This document shows, piece by piece, positions 51,019-59,918 of a stretch of DNA of 64,000 nt. The DNA comes from Flavobacteriaceae bacterium UBA5534 (GTDB taxonomy: Bacteria > Bacteroidota > Bacteroidia > Flavobacteriales > Flavobacteriaceae). The notes beneath the pieces are model-generated. The model was not told the DNA's origin. It searched no databases and saw only the letters and a list, made by a program, of their open reading frames with translations. How positions within the stretch are numbered: position 1 is the first letter of the stretch; every line of letters begins with the position of its first letter. The stretch lies in contig DINS01000021.1 of NCBI GenBank assembly GCA_002426015.1, positions 128,095-192,094 of the forward strand, read 5' to 3'. Made by a program: the position numbers and the translations under genes.

Positions 51019-52022
51019 TGTTTGAAGGTATAGAATTTTTGAACCCTAAACTGTTTTGGTTGTTTCTCTTGCTACCATTGGCAATACTATGGTATGTTTT
51101 TAAATATAAAAGACAAACAGCAGAACTCAATATTTCAACCATCAAAGGCTTTAAACTAACTAATAGTTGGCTGCCAAAAACTCGGCATCTATTGTTTGTA
51201 TTGCGATTATTGGCATTAGGATTATTGATTACAGCATTGGCACGACCTCGAACGGTTGATGTATCAACAAAAACCAAAACCACACGTGGTATCGATATAA
51301 TGATGGCCATTGATGTTTCGGCAAGTATGTTAGCCAAAGATTTATTACCAAACCGTCTAGAAGCGCTAAAAAAAGTAGCAGCCGATTTTATTAAAGGCAG
51401 ACCAAACGATCGAATAGGCATTGTTGAGTATGCTGGCGAAAGCTATACCAAAACACCGATTACAAGTGATAAAGCTATTGTGTTGCGCTCGCTGAACAGC
51501 GTAGAGTATAACACAATTATCGAAGGTGGAACAGCTATTGGAATGGGACTTGGAACAGCTGTTAACCGACTAAAAGATAGCAAGGCAAAGAGTAGAGTGA
51601 TCATTTTATTGACCGATGGTGTGAATAATTCTGGACAGATCGATCCAAAAATAGCGAGTGATTTAGCTGTCGAATACGGAATTAAAGTATATACCATTGG
51701 GCTTGGAACTAACGGCATGGCACTTTCACCTATTCGTATCAATCAAAATGGTTCGTTCCAATATGGAAGAGTTCAGGTTGAAATTGATGAAGCTTTACTA
51801 AAAGAAATTGCAAGCGTCACTGGAGGAAAATACTTTAGAGCTACCAATAATAAAAAGCTGGAAGAAATTTACGACGAAATCAATAAGTTAGAGAAAACAG
51901 ATGTAGAAGAATTCAAATACTCCAATTATGAAGAAAAGTATAGACCATTGGTCTTGCTGGCTTTGGTTTTGTTATTATTGGAAGTGCTTTTAAGATCAAC
52001 ACTTTTCAGAAGTTTTATATAA
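51015..52022 (+). CDS. batA: Von Willebrand factor A protein BatA
   Basis: The 335-residue inner-membrane protein has membrane helices at about 10-27 and 57-75 and a VWA domain (about 92-290) with the metal site AIDVSASM (near 98-105), a Thr and an Asp (LLTDGVNNSG). A final helix lies at about 312-330. The ATG overlaps the previous stop (TGATG), giving translational coupling. BatA acts with BatB in aerotolerance of Bacteroides. Confidence 0.93.
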   Translation: MMFEGIEFLNPKLFWLFLLLPLAILWYVFKYKRQTAELNISTIKGFKLTNSWLPKTRHLLFVLRLLALGLLITALARPRTVDVSTKTKTTRGIDIMMAIDVSASMLAKDLLPNRLEALKKVAADFIKGRPNDRIGIVEYAGESYTKTPITSDKAIVLRSLNSVEYNTIIEGGTAIGMGLGTAVNRLKDSKAKSRVIILLTDGVNNSGQIDPKIASDLAVEYGIKVYTIGLGTNGMALSPIRINQNGSFQYGRVQVEIDEALLKEIASVTGGKYFRATNNKKLEEIYDEINKLEKTDVEEFKYSNYEEKYRPLVLLALVLLLLEVLLRSTLFRSFI

Positions 52023-52030
52023 GATAAAAA

Positions 52031-53068
52031 ATGTTTCAACTAGAAGAGAAAATATGGTTTTGGGTTTTAGGAATTATTCCAGTGGTTCTCCTTGTTTTTT
52101 TATTGCTTCAGCTTTGGAAACGTAGGGCTCAACGTCGGTTTTCAGACAAAAAATCATTAAGAAAATTAAGCCCAAATCAATCGTTTTTTAAATCTATTTT
52201 AAAGGTATTGGTGCTTTGTTTGGCCTTTGCCTGTTTGGCAATTGCACTGGTCAACCCAAAAATTGGCACAAAATTAGAAACCGTAAAACGCGAAGGTGTT
52301 GATATTGTTTTTGCCGTGGATGTGTCAAAAAGCATGTTGGCAGAAGATGTAGCACCAAATCGTTTGGACAAAGCAAAACAGTTGGTCACACAAATCATCA
52401 ACAATCTCGGCAGCGATCGCGTTGGCATTATTGCTTATGCTGGAAAAGCCTTTCCTCAATTACCTATCACGACCGATTATGGTTCTGCAAAAATGTTCCT
52501 TCAAAGTATGAATACAGACATGCTGTCTTCGCAAGGAACCGCAATTAATGAAGCCATTAATCTTGCTAAAACCTATTATGATGATGACGAACAGACCAAT
52601 AGAGTCTTGATCATTATTTCTGATGGGGAAGATCATAGCAATGTCGCAGCAAATGTAGCCGAAGAAGCTGCTGAAGAAGGTATTAGAATTTTTACGATAG
52701 GTGTTGGTGATGTCAAAGGAGGTCCAATTCCAGAAAAAAGAAATGGTATTATCCTTAATTATAAGAAAGACAATAATGGCGAAACTGTCATCACTCGATT
52801 GAACGAAGAGACGCTAAAAAACATCGCGCAAGAAGCCAATGGTGCCTATATCAACGGAAGCAAAACCACCAAAGTGGTCGAAGAGATCAAAGATATACTT
52901 AACAAAATGGACAAAAAAGAATTTGAAGCCAAGCAATTTGCCGACTTCGAATCGCAATTTCAATGGTTTTTAGGAGCTGCCTTTTTATTGTTGTTCATCG
53001 ATATATTTCTATTAGAACGTCGAACGGCATGGCTAAAACGCTTGAATTTGTTTAACGAGAACTTATAA
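52031..53068 (+). CDS. batB: Von Willebrand factor A protein BatB
   Basis: The 345-residue paralogue of BatA starts 9 bases after it. Helices lie at about 10-27 and 58-77, the VWA metal site is FAVDVSKSM (near 95-103), LIIISDGEDHSN is the later site, and the C-terminal helix (about 318-335) has FQWFLGAAFLLLFIDIFL. It likely forms the BatAB membrane complex. Confidence 0.93.
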   Translation: MFQLEEKIWFWVLGIIPVVLLVFLLLQLWKRRAQRRFSDKKSLRKLSPNQSFFKSILKVLVLCLAFACLAIALVNPKIGTKLETVKREGVDIVFAVDVSKSMLAEDVAPNRLDKAKQLVTQIINNLGSDRVGIIAYAGKAFPQLPITTDYGSAKMFLQSMNTDMLSSQGTAINEAINLAKTYYDDDEQTNRVLIIISDGEDHSNVAANVAEEAAEEGIRIFTIGVGDVKGGPIPEKRNGIILNYKKDNNGETVITRLNEETLKNIAQEANGAYINGSKTTKVVEEIKDILNKMDKKEFEAKQFADFESQFQWFLGAAFLLLFIDIFLLERRTAWLKRLNLFNENL

Positions 53069-53131
53069 TATTTTAAGAAAACATTATAACTATCATAACA
53101 TTTGATTTTTTAGTTTTATAAATTATTTGAG

Positions 53132-53938
53132 ATGAGAACATTACTATTCATATTACTGACATTCTCAACATTTTTATCTTTTGCGCAAGAAGATAAAGAA
53201 GAAGAGAAACTATTGGCCACTAAAAAAGCCAATAACTATGTCTATGAAGGCAACGAGCTAGCTACAAGTGAACAGTTTGTTCCGGCCGAAAAAGAGTATC
53301 GTAAAGCAATGTCAGCCCAGCCATCAAATGTTGCTGGAGCCTATAATTTAGCAACTTCCTACTACAAAAAAAACAATTATGAAGAAGCCTTGTATCGATA
53401 CCAACAAGCTGCTAAAAATGCAACCACAAAAACAGAAAAGCATAAAGCATTCCACAATATCGGAACTGTTTTAATGCAGAACAAACAATGTAAGGAAGCT
53501 GTTGAGGCATTCAAAAATGCCTTGCGAAATGACCCAACTGATGACGAAACACGTTACAACCTTGGATTAGCCAAAGAATGTGCAGAACAACAAAAAGACG
53601 ACCAAAAAGACGACGATAAAGATAAAGACAAGGATAAAAAGGACGAGAACAAAGACGACCAAAAAGATAAAAAGGACGAAAATAAAGACAATCAGGACAA
53701 AAAAGAAGGTGACGACAAAAAGGATGATAAAGGCAATCCTAAAGATGAGAAAAAAGATGAAGGTAAAGGTGATGATAAGAAAGAACAAAAACAGCCTCAA
53801 CAGCAACCTGGACAATTGTCACCTCAACAAATAAAAAACCTATTGGAGGCAATGAATAATCAGGAGCAAAGAACTCAAGAAAAAATCAATGCCGAAAAAC
53901 AAAAAGGAGTTAAAATAAAAACAGATAAAGACTGGTAA
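53132..53938 (+). CDS. batC: TPR protein BatC with long charged low-complexity segment
   Basis: The 268-residue protein has a signal peptide (core LLFILLTFSTFLSFAQ), TPR units (about 35-145: NEALATSEQFVPAEKEYRKAM-type repeats and GTVLMQNKQCKEAVEAFKNAL), and then a stretch from about 150 to 225 made almost only of Asp, Lys, Glu, Asn and Gln, ending in a QPQQQPGQLSPQQIKNLLEAM segment. The charged part is presumably disordered and shadows as false ORFs in other frames. BatC associates with the Bat membrane complex in other Bacteroidota. Confidence 0.9.
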   Translation: MRTLLFILLTFSTFLSFAQEDKEEEKLLATKKANNYVYEGNELATSEQFVPAEKEYRKAMSAQPSNVAGAYNLATSYYKKNNYEEALYRYQQAAKNATTKTEKHKAFHNIGTVLMQNKQCKEAVEAFKNALRNDPTDDETRYNLGLAKECAEQQKDDQKDDDKDKDKDKKDENKDDQKDKKDENKDNQDKKEGDDKKDDKGNPKDEKKDEGKGDDKKEQKQPQQQPGQLSPQQIKNLLEAMNNQEQRTQEKINAEKQKGVKIKTDKDW

Positions 53939-53974
53939 AAAACAGCTAATTGCAAGTATTCCGTTAACAGTAAA

Positions 53975-55750
53975 ATGAAATTAATCAAACACATATCAAT
54001 CCTCTTACTTTTCTTAAGCACTGTAATGGCCTCTGCTCAAGTAAAATTTGAAACCAAAGTCAGCAAATCCAAACTTGGGGTCAATGAGCGTTTGCGTGTC
54101 GATTTTGAAATGAATCAAAACGGTGACAATTTTAATCCGCCAGATTTCGAAAATTTTACGGTCATTGGAGGCCCAAACACATCAGTCAGTAACTCCTGGG
54201 TAAATGGTGTGCGCTCTTTTGCAAAAACATACAGCTATTTTTTAGCTCCAAAACGAATTGGCAAATTCAATATAAAGCAAGCCACCATTGAAATTGATGG
54301 CGAAATTTATAAAACACAGGTTGTTACTGTCGAAGTCACTTCGGCCGTAGAGCGACCTAACGATCCAGACAATGCCATAAATGTTGCTGATGATAATATT
54401 CATCTGGTGGCAGAAATCTCCAAAGCAAATCCGTATCTCAACGAAGCCATTACTGTTGTTTACAAATTGTATGTGTCGGTAAATACTGGTGTCAGCAATT
54501 GGAGAGAAATTGAAAGTCCAAAATACAACGATTTTTGGAGCCAGAATATCGACATTAAAGGGATGAAGATTGAAAACGGAAAATACAATGGTGAAGATTA
54601 TCGTTATGTGGTATTGAGAAAAACCGTTTTATATCCACAAAAAACCGGTAAACTAGAAATAGAACCTTTAAGTCTTGATTTAACAGTTGAAGTGCCGACT
54701 AACAGACGTGACATTTTTGGAGGCCGTTTAATGACACAAGTACAAAAAACGGTTTCTGCTGGAAGCAAGACCATCAATGTAAAACCGCTTCCTGAAGAAG
54801 GAAAACCAGAAAATTTCACTGGAGCTGTTGGTGATTTTAGCTTTAAGATTACAACGTCCAAAACCGATTTGAATGCGACCGAATCGTTTCAGGCACGTGT
54901 GGAAGTTACAGGAAATGGAAATTTAAAATTATTTCAGTTACCAAAAATAACCTTGCCAAGCTCATTGGAAGTTTATGAGCCAGAACATTCAGAAAATGTC
55001 AGAACAGATCTTAATGGCATGCAAGGTGGTATTGCGGATAGTTACACCATTGTCCCTCAATTCAAAGGAAAGTATCCAATACCAAGTGTGTCTTTTTCGT
55101 ATTTCGATTTAAAAACCGAGACTTACAAGACGATGTCTTCTGGCGAAATAGTAATCGATGTATTAGAAGGGCCAACAAATACCACAAATTCTGATAATAA
55201 TTTTGCAGCAGTAGGCAACGACAAGCAACGTGTAACAATGAATGCTGACCAATTTATATTTGTAAAAAGTGATCCGAACTTTACATCCATTAAACCAACT
55301 TACTTTTTTAAATCGACTTGGTTCTGGACTTCTTTATTAGCGCCTCTTCTAGCCATCCCTTTAGCGATGGTTTTTAGAAAAAAGAAAGCAGAGCGTGATG
55401 CCGATGTCTTTGGAAACAAAATAAGAAAAGCCGATAAACTTGCTAAAAAATATTTAAGCGATGCCAAAAAGGCACTGGGTCAAAAAGAAGCGTTTTATGT
55501 AGCACTTGAAAAAGCCTTACACAACTACCTTAAGGCAAAACTTCATATTGAAACAAGTGATTTGAGCAAGGACAAGATCAAAAGTTTATTGATTGAAAAA
55601 GGAGTTAACGAATCCAATATATTAGACTTTAATAGCATTTTGAAAAATTGCGAATTGGCAAGATACACGCCTATTACAAATGTAGAGATGCAAAATGATT
55701 ATGATAGGGCGGCCAAAACCATTACGTTGATTGATAAACAAATGAATTAA
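53975..55750 (+). CDS. batD: Aerotolerance protein BatD
   Basis: The 591-residue protein has a signal peptide (core ILLLFLSTVMASAQ), a large periplasmic region of repeated beta-sandwich units (about 22-440; VKFETKVSKSKLGVNERLRVDFEM opens the pfam BatD pattern), one membrane helix (about 448-470), and a cytosolic helical tail (about 480-591) with an EALHNYLKAKL-like motif. It follows batC and ends 1 base before batE. Confidence 0.92.
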   Translation: MKLIKHISILLLFLSTVMASAQVKFETKVSKSKLGVNERLRVDFEMNQNGDNFNPPDFENFTVIGGPNTSVSNSWVNGVRSFAKTYSYFLAPKRIGKFNIKQATIEIDGEIYKTQVVTVEVTSAVERPNDPDNAINVADDNIHLVAEISKANPYLNEAITVVYKLYVSVNTGVSNWREIESPKYNDFWSQNIDIKGMKIENGKYNGEDYRYVVLRKTVLYPQKTGKLEIEPLSLDLTVEVPTNRRDIFGGRLMTQVQKTVSAGSKTINVKPLPEEGKPENFTGAVGDFSFKITTSKTDLNATESFQARVEVTGNGNLKLFQLPKITLPSSLEVYEPEHSENVRTDLNGMQGGIADSYTIVPQFKGKYPIPSVSFSYFDLKTETYKTMSSGEIVIDVLEGPTNTTNSDNNFAAVGNDKQRVTMNADQFIFVKSDPNFTSIKPTYFFKSTWFWTSLLAPLLAIPLAMVFRKKKAERDADVFGNKIRKADKLAKKYLSDAKKALGQKEAFYVALEKALHNYLKAKLHIETSDLSKDKIKSLLIEKGVNESNILDFNSILKNCELARYTPITNVEMQNDYDRAAKTITLIDKQMN

Positions 55751-55751
55751 G

Positions 55752-56510
55752 ATGAAACAGTTAATCTACTTATATACATTTTTAATCAGCTCTGTCGTTT
55801 TTGCACAAAATGAAACACTGTTTGAACAAGGAAATGCATTATACAATGATGGCAATTATGAAGAAGCCATTAAAAAATATGATGCTATCATTGACAATGG
55901 ACAACATTCAGCAGAACTTTACTTTAATCTCGGGAATGCTCACTACAAACTCAACCATGTAGCACCTAGCATTTACTATTATGAAAAAGCGTTGCAACTA
56001 TCTCCAAATGATAAAGAGATAAAAAACAACATTGCTTTCGCCAGAAACATGACTATTGACGCTATTGATGTTCAACAGGAAGTTGGATTTTCAAAACTCA
56101 TCAAAAATGCTACAAACACATTCTCATTTGATATGTGGGCAAAAATAGCGGTTGGTATGATTGTGCTTTTTGTCATATTGTTCATAGCCTATTATTTTAC
56201 ACATTCAACAGGCAAAAAGCGATTGTCGTTCATTGGCAGTATCCTTTCATTGGTAATTGCTTGTGCTGCTTTGACATTTGCTTTTCATAAATATAACTTA
56301 AATAAACATGATCGTCCAGCCATTGTTTTTGCACAAGAAAGCAAGGTAAAAAGTGAGCCCAATCTACGTAGTGGTGAAGCTTTTACGCTCCATGAGGGCA
56401 CAAAAGTTCAAATTTTAGACACCATGAACAGCTGGAAAAAAATTAAGCTTTCCGACGGTAAAATAGGTTGGATTCCTGAAAAGGATATTAAAATGTTGAA
56501 TAATTTTTAA
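55752..56510 (+). CDS. batE: TPR and SH3 protein BatE
   Basis: The 252-residue protein has a signal peptide (about 1-18), TPR units (about 24-95: GNALYNDGNYEEAIKKYDAII, AELYFNLGNAHYKL), two membrane helices (about 130-150 and 157-178), and a bacterial SH3 domain (about 190-250, VKSEPNLRSGEAFTLHEGTKV). It closes the Bat operon. Confidence 0.9.
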   Translation: MKQLIYLYTFLISSVVFAQNETLFEQGNALYNDGNYEEAIKKYDAIIDNGQHSAELYFNLGNAHYKLNHVAPSIYYYEKALQLSPNDKEIKNNIAFARNMTIDAIDVQQEVGFSKLIKNATNTFSFDMWAKIAVGMIVLFVILFIAYYFTHSTGKKRLSFIGSILSLVIACAALTFAFHKYNLNKHDRPAIVFAQESKVKSEPNLRSGEAFTLHEGTKVQILDTMNSWKKIKLSDGKIGWIPEKDIKMLNNF

Positions 56511-56543
56511 AGATTATTTAACAAAATATCATTGATCATCACT

Positions 56544-56551
56544 TATATTTG
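56544..56551 (+). promoter_or_regulatory. -7 promoter box before the SulP/carbonic anhydrase cluster
   Basis: TATATTTG, an exact TAnnTTTG, lies 21 bases before the ATG at 56573. It separates the anion-transport cluster from the Bat operon. Confidence 0.6.
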
Positions 56552-56572
56552 CAAACAAGTTAAAAATCAACA

Positions 56573-56875
56573 ATGTTTAAAATCATAGTATCTTCTTTCT
56601 TTCTAATATTATTTACGGCGCTTATTTCAGCTCCTACGATAATTAATATGGTGGATGATTCAGTTGATATTTCCATATTTTATTCATTATCTGAAGAAGA
56701 GGAAAAAGGACACCAAACCATTAAAAATGTTGAGGTTTTAAATTCTGATTACTTCAATAGTGATTTTTTATTTGCCTCTCAATTAAAATCAAAAACAATT
56801 GGATATTCATATAAAACATATCCAAAGCCTCATCTCAATCTCATCTCTCCACCTCCGGAAGTACACATTTTATAA
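56573..56875 (+). CDS. Small secreted protein of unknown function
   Basis: The 100-residue product has an N-terminal hydrophobic segment (SSFFLILFTALISAPTII), which is a signal peptide or membrane anchor. An acidic segment (SLSEEEEKGHQTIKN) follows, and the Pro-rich end is PHLNLISPPPEVHIL. I do not recognise the family. It has its own perfect -7 box and precedes the first SulP gene by 84 bases, so it may be part of that operon. Confidence 0.65.
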   Translation: MFKIIVSSFFLILFTALISAPTIINMVDDSVDISIFYSLSEEEEKGHQTIKNVEVLNSDYFNSDFLFASQLKSKTIGYSYKTYPKPHLNLISPPPEVHIL

Positions 56876-56959
56876 ATCAGATAGGATTTTTTAATCCAAA
56901 TTGAAAGTCAAATCTAACCTCAATCCAAACAGGATTGGGATAATCTATTTATTTATAAA

Positions 56960-58540
56960 ATGTTTAAACATATTAAAAGTGACTTACCATCGAGTATAGT
57001 CGTATTTTTTGTAGCATTACCACTCTGTCTTGGTATTGCATTGGCCAGTGGAGCGCCACTTTTTTCTGGTCTTATCGCTGGTATTGTTGGAGGGATTGTA
57101 GTTGGTTCCTTAAGTGGTTCTAAAATCGGTGTCAGTGGCCCAGCTGCAGGGTTGGCAGCTATTGTATTAACAGCTATTGGAACCTTAGGGGCTTATGAAA
57201 ATTTCTTGGTTGCGGTTGTATTGGCCGGAATTATTCAAATAGTATTCGGAATACTAAAGGCTGGAATTATTGGGTATTATTTCCCTTCTTCAGTAATTAA
57301 AGGGATGCTTACAGGTATCGGAATTATTATTATATTAAAACAAATCCCGCATTTTTTTGGATATGACGCAGAGCCTCAAGGTGCTGATAGTTTTATTGGA
57401 GCTTATGGAGAAAACACATTTTCGGCTATATTAAACATTGTCTATAATATTACATTAGGACCTACCATTATAGGAATTATAGCCCTATGCATACTCCTAT
57501 TGTGGGACAAAGTGTTATCTAAAAAAGGGAAAATATTTCAATTGGTTCAGGGTCCTTTGGTTGCTGTGGCTGTTGGAATTATTTTCTTTGCAATTACGCA
57601 ATCAAATACTGCTTTAGCGATCACAAAATCGCATTTAGTGAGTGTTCCAATTCCAGAAGACGCCGCATCGTTTTTAAACCAATTTAGTTTTCCTAATTTT
57701 GGTGTCATTACAAACCCTGAAGTATGGGTTGTAGCGTTTACGTTGGCATTGGTTGCCAGTCTCGAAACCTTACTATGTGTTGAAGCAACAGACAAACTAG
57801 ACCCACACAAAAACGTAACGCCAACCAACAGGGAATTGTTCGCTCAAGGTACAGGAAATGTGATTTCTGGATTGATAGGTGGACTTCCAATTACACAAGT
57901 AATTGTACGAAGCTCAGCAAATATCCAATCAGGAGGACGAACTAAATTATCGGCAATATTGCATGGCTTTTTGTTATTGATTTCTGTAATTTTAATTCCT
58001 AGATTGCTAAATATGATACCATTATCGGTGTTGGCGGCTATCCTATTAATTGTTGGATACAAACTTGCCAAGCCAGGATTGTTCAAAAAAATGTACGATT
58101 TAGGCTGGAAACAATGGGTCCCTTTCAATGTAACAGTTTTTGGGATTGTATTTATAGACTTGCTATATGGTATCGGGCTTGGATTGATGGTTGGTATCGT
58201 AGTAATTCTCATCAAAAGTTACCAGAACTCACACTTTCTACATATGGAAGACATGAGCAATGGTGTACAAAAAATGAAAATGACACTTGCAGAAGAGGTT
58301 ACCTTTTTCAATAAAGGTGCTATTTTGAAAGAATTAGACCAACTTCCACACAACTCATATTTAGAATTGGATGTCCGAAAAACCAGATATCTCGACAACG
58401 ATATTATAGAGATTCTTGATGATTTTGCATTCAAAGCAAAAGAACGAAACATCACCATAAAACTTATTTCAGAACGTGGTACTATCGAAAATCCACCAAG
58501 CTATTTGGAATTTTTTAGATTAAGACCAATAACAGCATAA
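56960..58540 (+). CDS. SulP family anion transporter 1
   Basis: The 526-residue SLC26/SulP permease has 10-14 membrane helices (about 10-415), the signature LPLCLGIALASGAPLFSGLIAGIVGG and GVSGPAAGLAAIVL near the start, and a C-terminal STAS domain (about 435-520). The beta-carbonic anhydrase gene 30 bases downstream suggests bicarbonate as substrate, as for SulP transporters linked to carbonic anhydrases. Sulfate cannot be excluded. Confidence 0.92.
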   Translation: MFKHIKSDLPSSIVVFFVALPLCLGIALASGAPLFSGLIAGIVGGIVVGSLSGSKIGVSGPAAGLAAIVLTAIGTLGAYENFLVAVVLAGIIQIVFGILKAGIIGYYFPSSVIKGMLTGIGIIIILKQIPHFFGYDAEPQGADSFIGAYGENTFSAILNIVYNITLGPTIIGIIALCILLLWDKVLSKKGKIFQLVQGPLVAVAVGIIFFAITQSNTALAITKSHLVSVPIPEDAASFLNQFSFPNFGVITNPEVWVVAFTLALVASLETLLCVEATDKLDPHKNVTPTNRELFAQGTGNVISGLIGGLPITQVIVRSSANIQSGGRTKLSAILHGFLLLISVILIPRLLNMIPLSVLAAILLIVGYKLAKPGLFKKMYDLGWKQWVPFNVTVFGIVFIDLLYGIGLGLMVGIVVILIKSYQNSHFLHMEDMSNGVQKMKMTLAEEVTFFNKGAILKELDQLPHNSYLELDVRKTRYLDNDIIEILDDFAFKAKERNITIKLISERGTIENPPSYLEFFRLRPITA

Positions 58541-58570
58541 TGTATTATAAACTTTAAAAAACTATTTAAA

Positions 58571-59200
58571 ATGAAAGCACATACAAGAGAAACACAGGCA
58601 ACAATGACACCTCAAAAGTCATTACAATATTTAAAAGAAGGAAACTTAAGGTTTCAAAATAACTTAAAAGCCAACAGAAATTTACTAGAGCAAGTAAATG
58701 ACACAAGCGATGGGCAATTTCCATTTGCAACCATTTTAAGCTGCATCGATTCAAGAGTTTCTGCCGAATTGGTTTTTGACCAAGGTTTGGGTGATATTTT
58801 TAGTGTAAGAATCGCAGGTAACTTCGTTAATGAAGATATTTTAGGCAGCATGGAGTTTGCGTGCAAATTGGCAGGAACAAAACTGATTGTTGTTTTGGGT
58901 CATACCGCTTGTGGTGCCGTAAAAGGCGCTTGCGATGATGCAAAAATGGGCAACTTAACAAAGTTGATTGAAAAAATAACACCAGCTGTAAACGCCGTAA
59001 GTGAACCAAAAGATGCAAGTCTAAGAAATTCTAAAAATGCTGAATTTGTTGACACCGTTGCAGAAAAAAATGTTCAATTAACTATCGACAGAATTCACGC
59101 CGAAAGCCCAATTCTCACAGAAATGGAGAAAAATGGAGAGATCATGATTATTGGTGCCATGTATGATATCAATACTGGTGAAGTGAAATTTTTCGAATAA
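58571..59200 (+). CDS. Beta-carbonic anhydrase 1
   Basis: The 209-residue zinc enzyme interconverts CO2 and bicarbonate. Zinc ligands are in LSCIDSRVSAE (Cys near 58 with the Asp/Arg pair) and LGHTACGAVKGA (His near 111, Cys near 114). Despite a charged N-terminus (ETQATMTPQKSLQYLKEGN), no signal peptide is seen, so it is cytosolic. It pairs with the SulP transporter upstream; a DUF2490 gene follows 12 bases later. Confidence 0.93.
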   Translation: MKAHTRETQATMTPQKSLQYLKEGNLRFQNNLKANRNLLEQVNDTSDGQFPFATILSCIDSRVSAELVFDQGLGDIFSVRIAGNFVNEDILGSMEFACKLAGTKLIVVLGHTACGAVKGACDDAKMGNLTKLIEKITPAVNAVSEPKDASLRNSKNAEFVDTVAEKNVQLTIDRIHAESPILTEMEKNGEIMIIGAMYDINTGEVKFFE

Positions 59201-59212
59201 AACGGGAAACGA

Positions 59213-59887
59213 TTGAAAGAAAAAGGAAAAATAAGTAAATTTAAAACGGCAGCATTGGCAATCATGCTGATGCTGCCTATTTTCACAATAGCGCAAGACA
59301 GTAATTTTGGTAACTGGATGATTTATTTTGGGAATAAGCAATTGAGCTCAAAATGGAACCTTCATCATGAAGTCCAATATCGAAATTACAACGCCATTGG
59401 TGATTTAGAGCAATTACTGTTACGCACAGGTTTGGGATATAATGTGACTGATAATACTAATGTTTTAATGGGTTATGGTTATATTTTATCTGAAAACTAT
59501 ATTGCGGATACAGATGAAAAATTTCAAGTGAATGAACATCGCATCTATCAACAATTAATAACAAAACAGAAATTCAAAAACATATCCATTCAACATAGAT
59601 ATCGATTTGAACAACGCTTTGTAGAAGATGACTTTAGGTTACGTTTTCGTTATTTTCTGGGTGCAAATGTGCCTTTGGGCAAAAAAGAAACCAATAAATG
59701 GTATCTTTCAGCTTACAACGAATTATTTATAAATACTGAGTCTTCAATTTTCGACAGAAATAGACTGTATGGAGGTTTAGGATATAAAATTAACGATTCT
59801 GTTAGGATGGAATTGGGTTATATGAACCAGTTTTTTGAAACCAGTAGTAGAGACCAAATAAACATCATCACGTTTGTTAATTTTTAA
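59213..59887 (+). CDS. DUF2490 outer-membrane beta-barrel-like protein
   Basis: The 224-residue secreted protein starts at TTG 59213 in the coupled frame (no nearby ATG gives the signal peptide), with the hydrophobic core AALAIMLMLPIFTIAQ. Strand-rich DUF2490 sequence follows: NWMIYFGNKQLSSKWNLHHEVQYR, LLLRTGLGYNVTDNTNVLMGYGYI, RYRFEQRF, ending IITFVNF with a terminal aromatic residue. It may be a small outer-membrane porin or barrel. Its position between two SulP/carbonic-anhydrase pairs suggests an outer-membrane path for the same anions, but this is inference. Confidence 0.83.
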   Translation: MKEKGKISKFKTAALAIMLMLPIFTIAQDSNFGNWMIYFGNKQLSSKWNLHHEVQYRNYNAIGDLEQLLLRTGLGYNVTDNTNVLMGYGYILSENYIADTDEKFQVNEHRIYQQLITKQKFKNISIQHRYRFEQRFVEDDFRLRFRYFLGANVPLGKKETNKWYLSAYNELFINTESSIFDRNRLYGGLGYKINDSVRMELGYMNQFFETSSRDQINIITFVNF

Positions 59888-59918
59888 CAAAAAGTAAAAC
59901 CAACTAAAACACAAAAAA

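Noticed and set aside
53567..53834. Two frames of 80-plus codons inside batC on both strands
   Set aside because: They are shadows of the repetitive Asp/Lys codons; their sequences are low-complexity and have no start signals.
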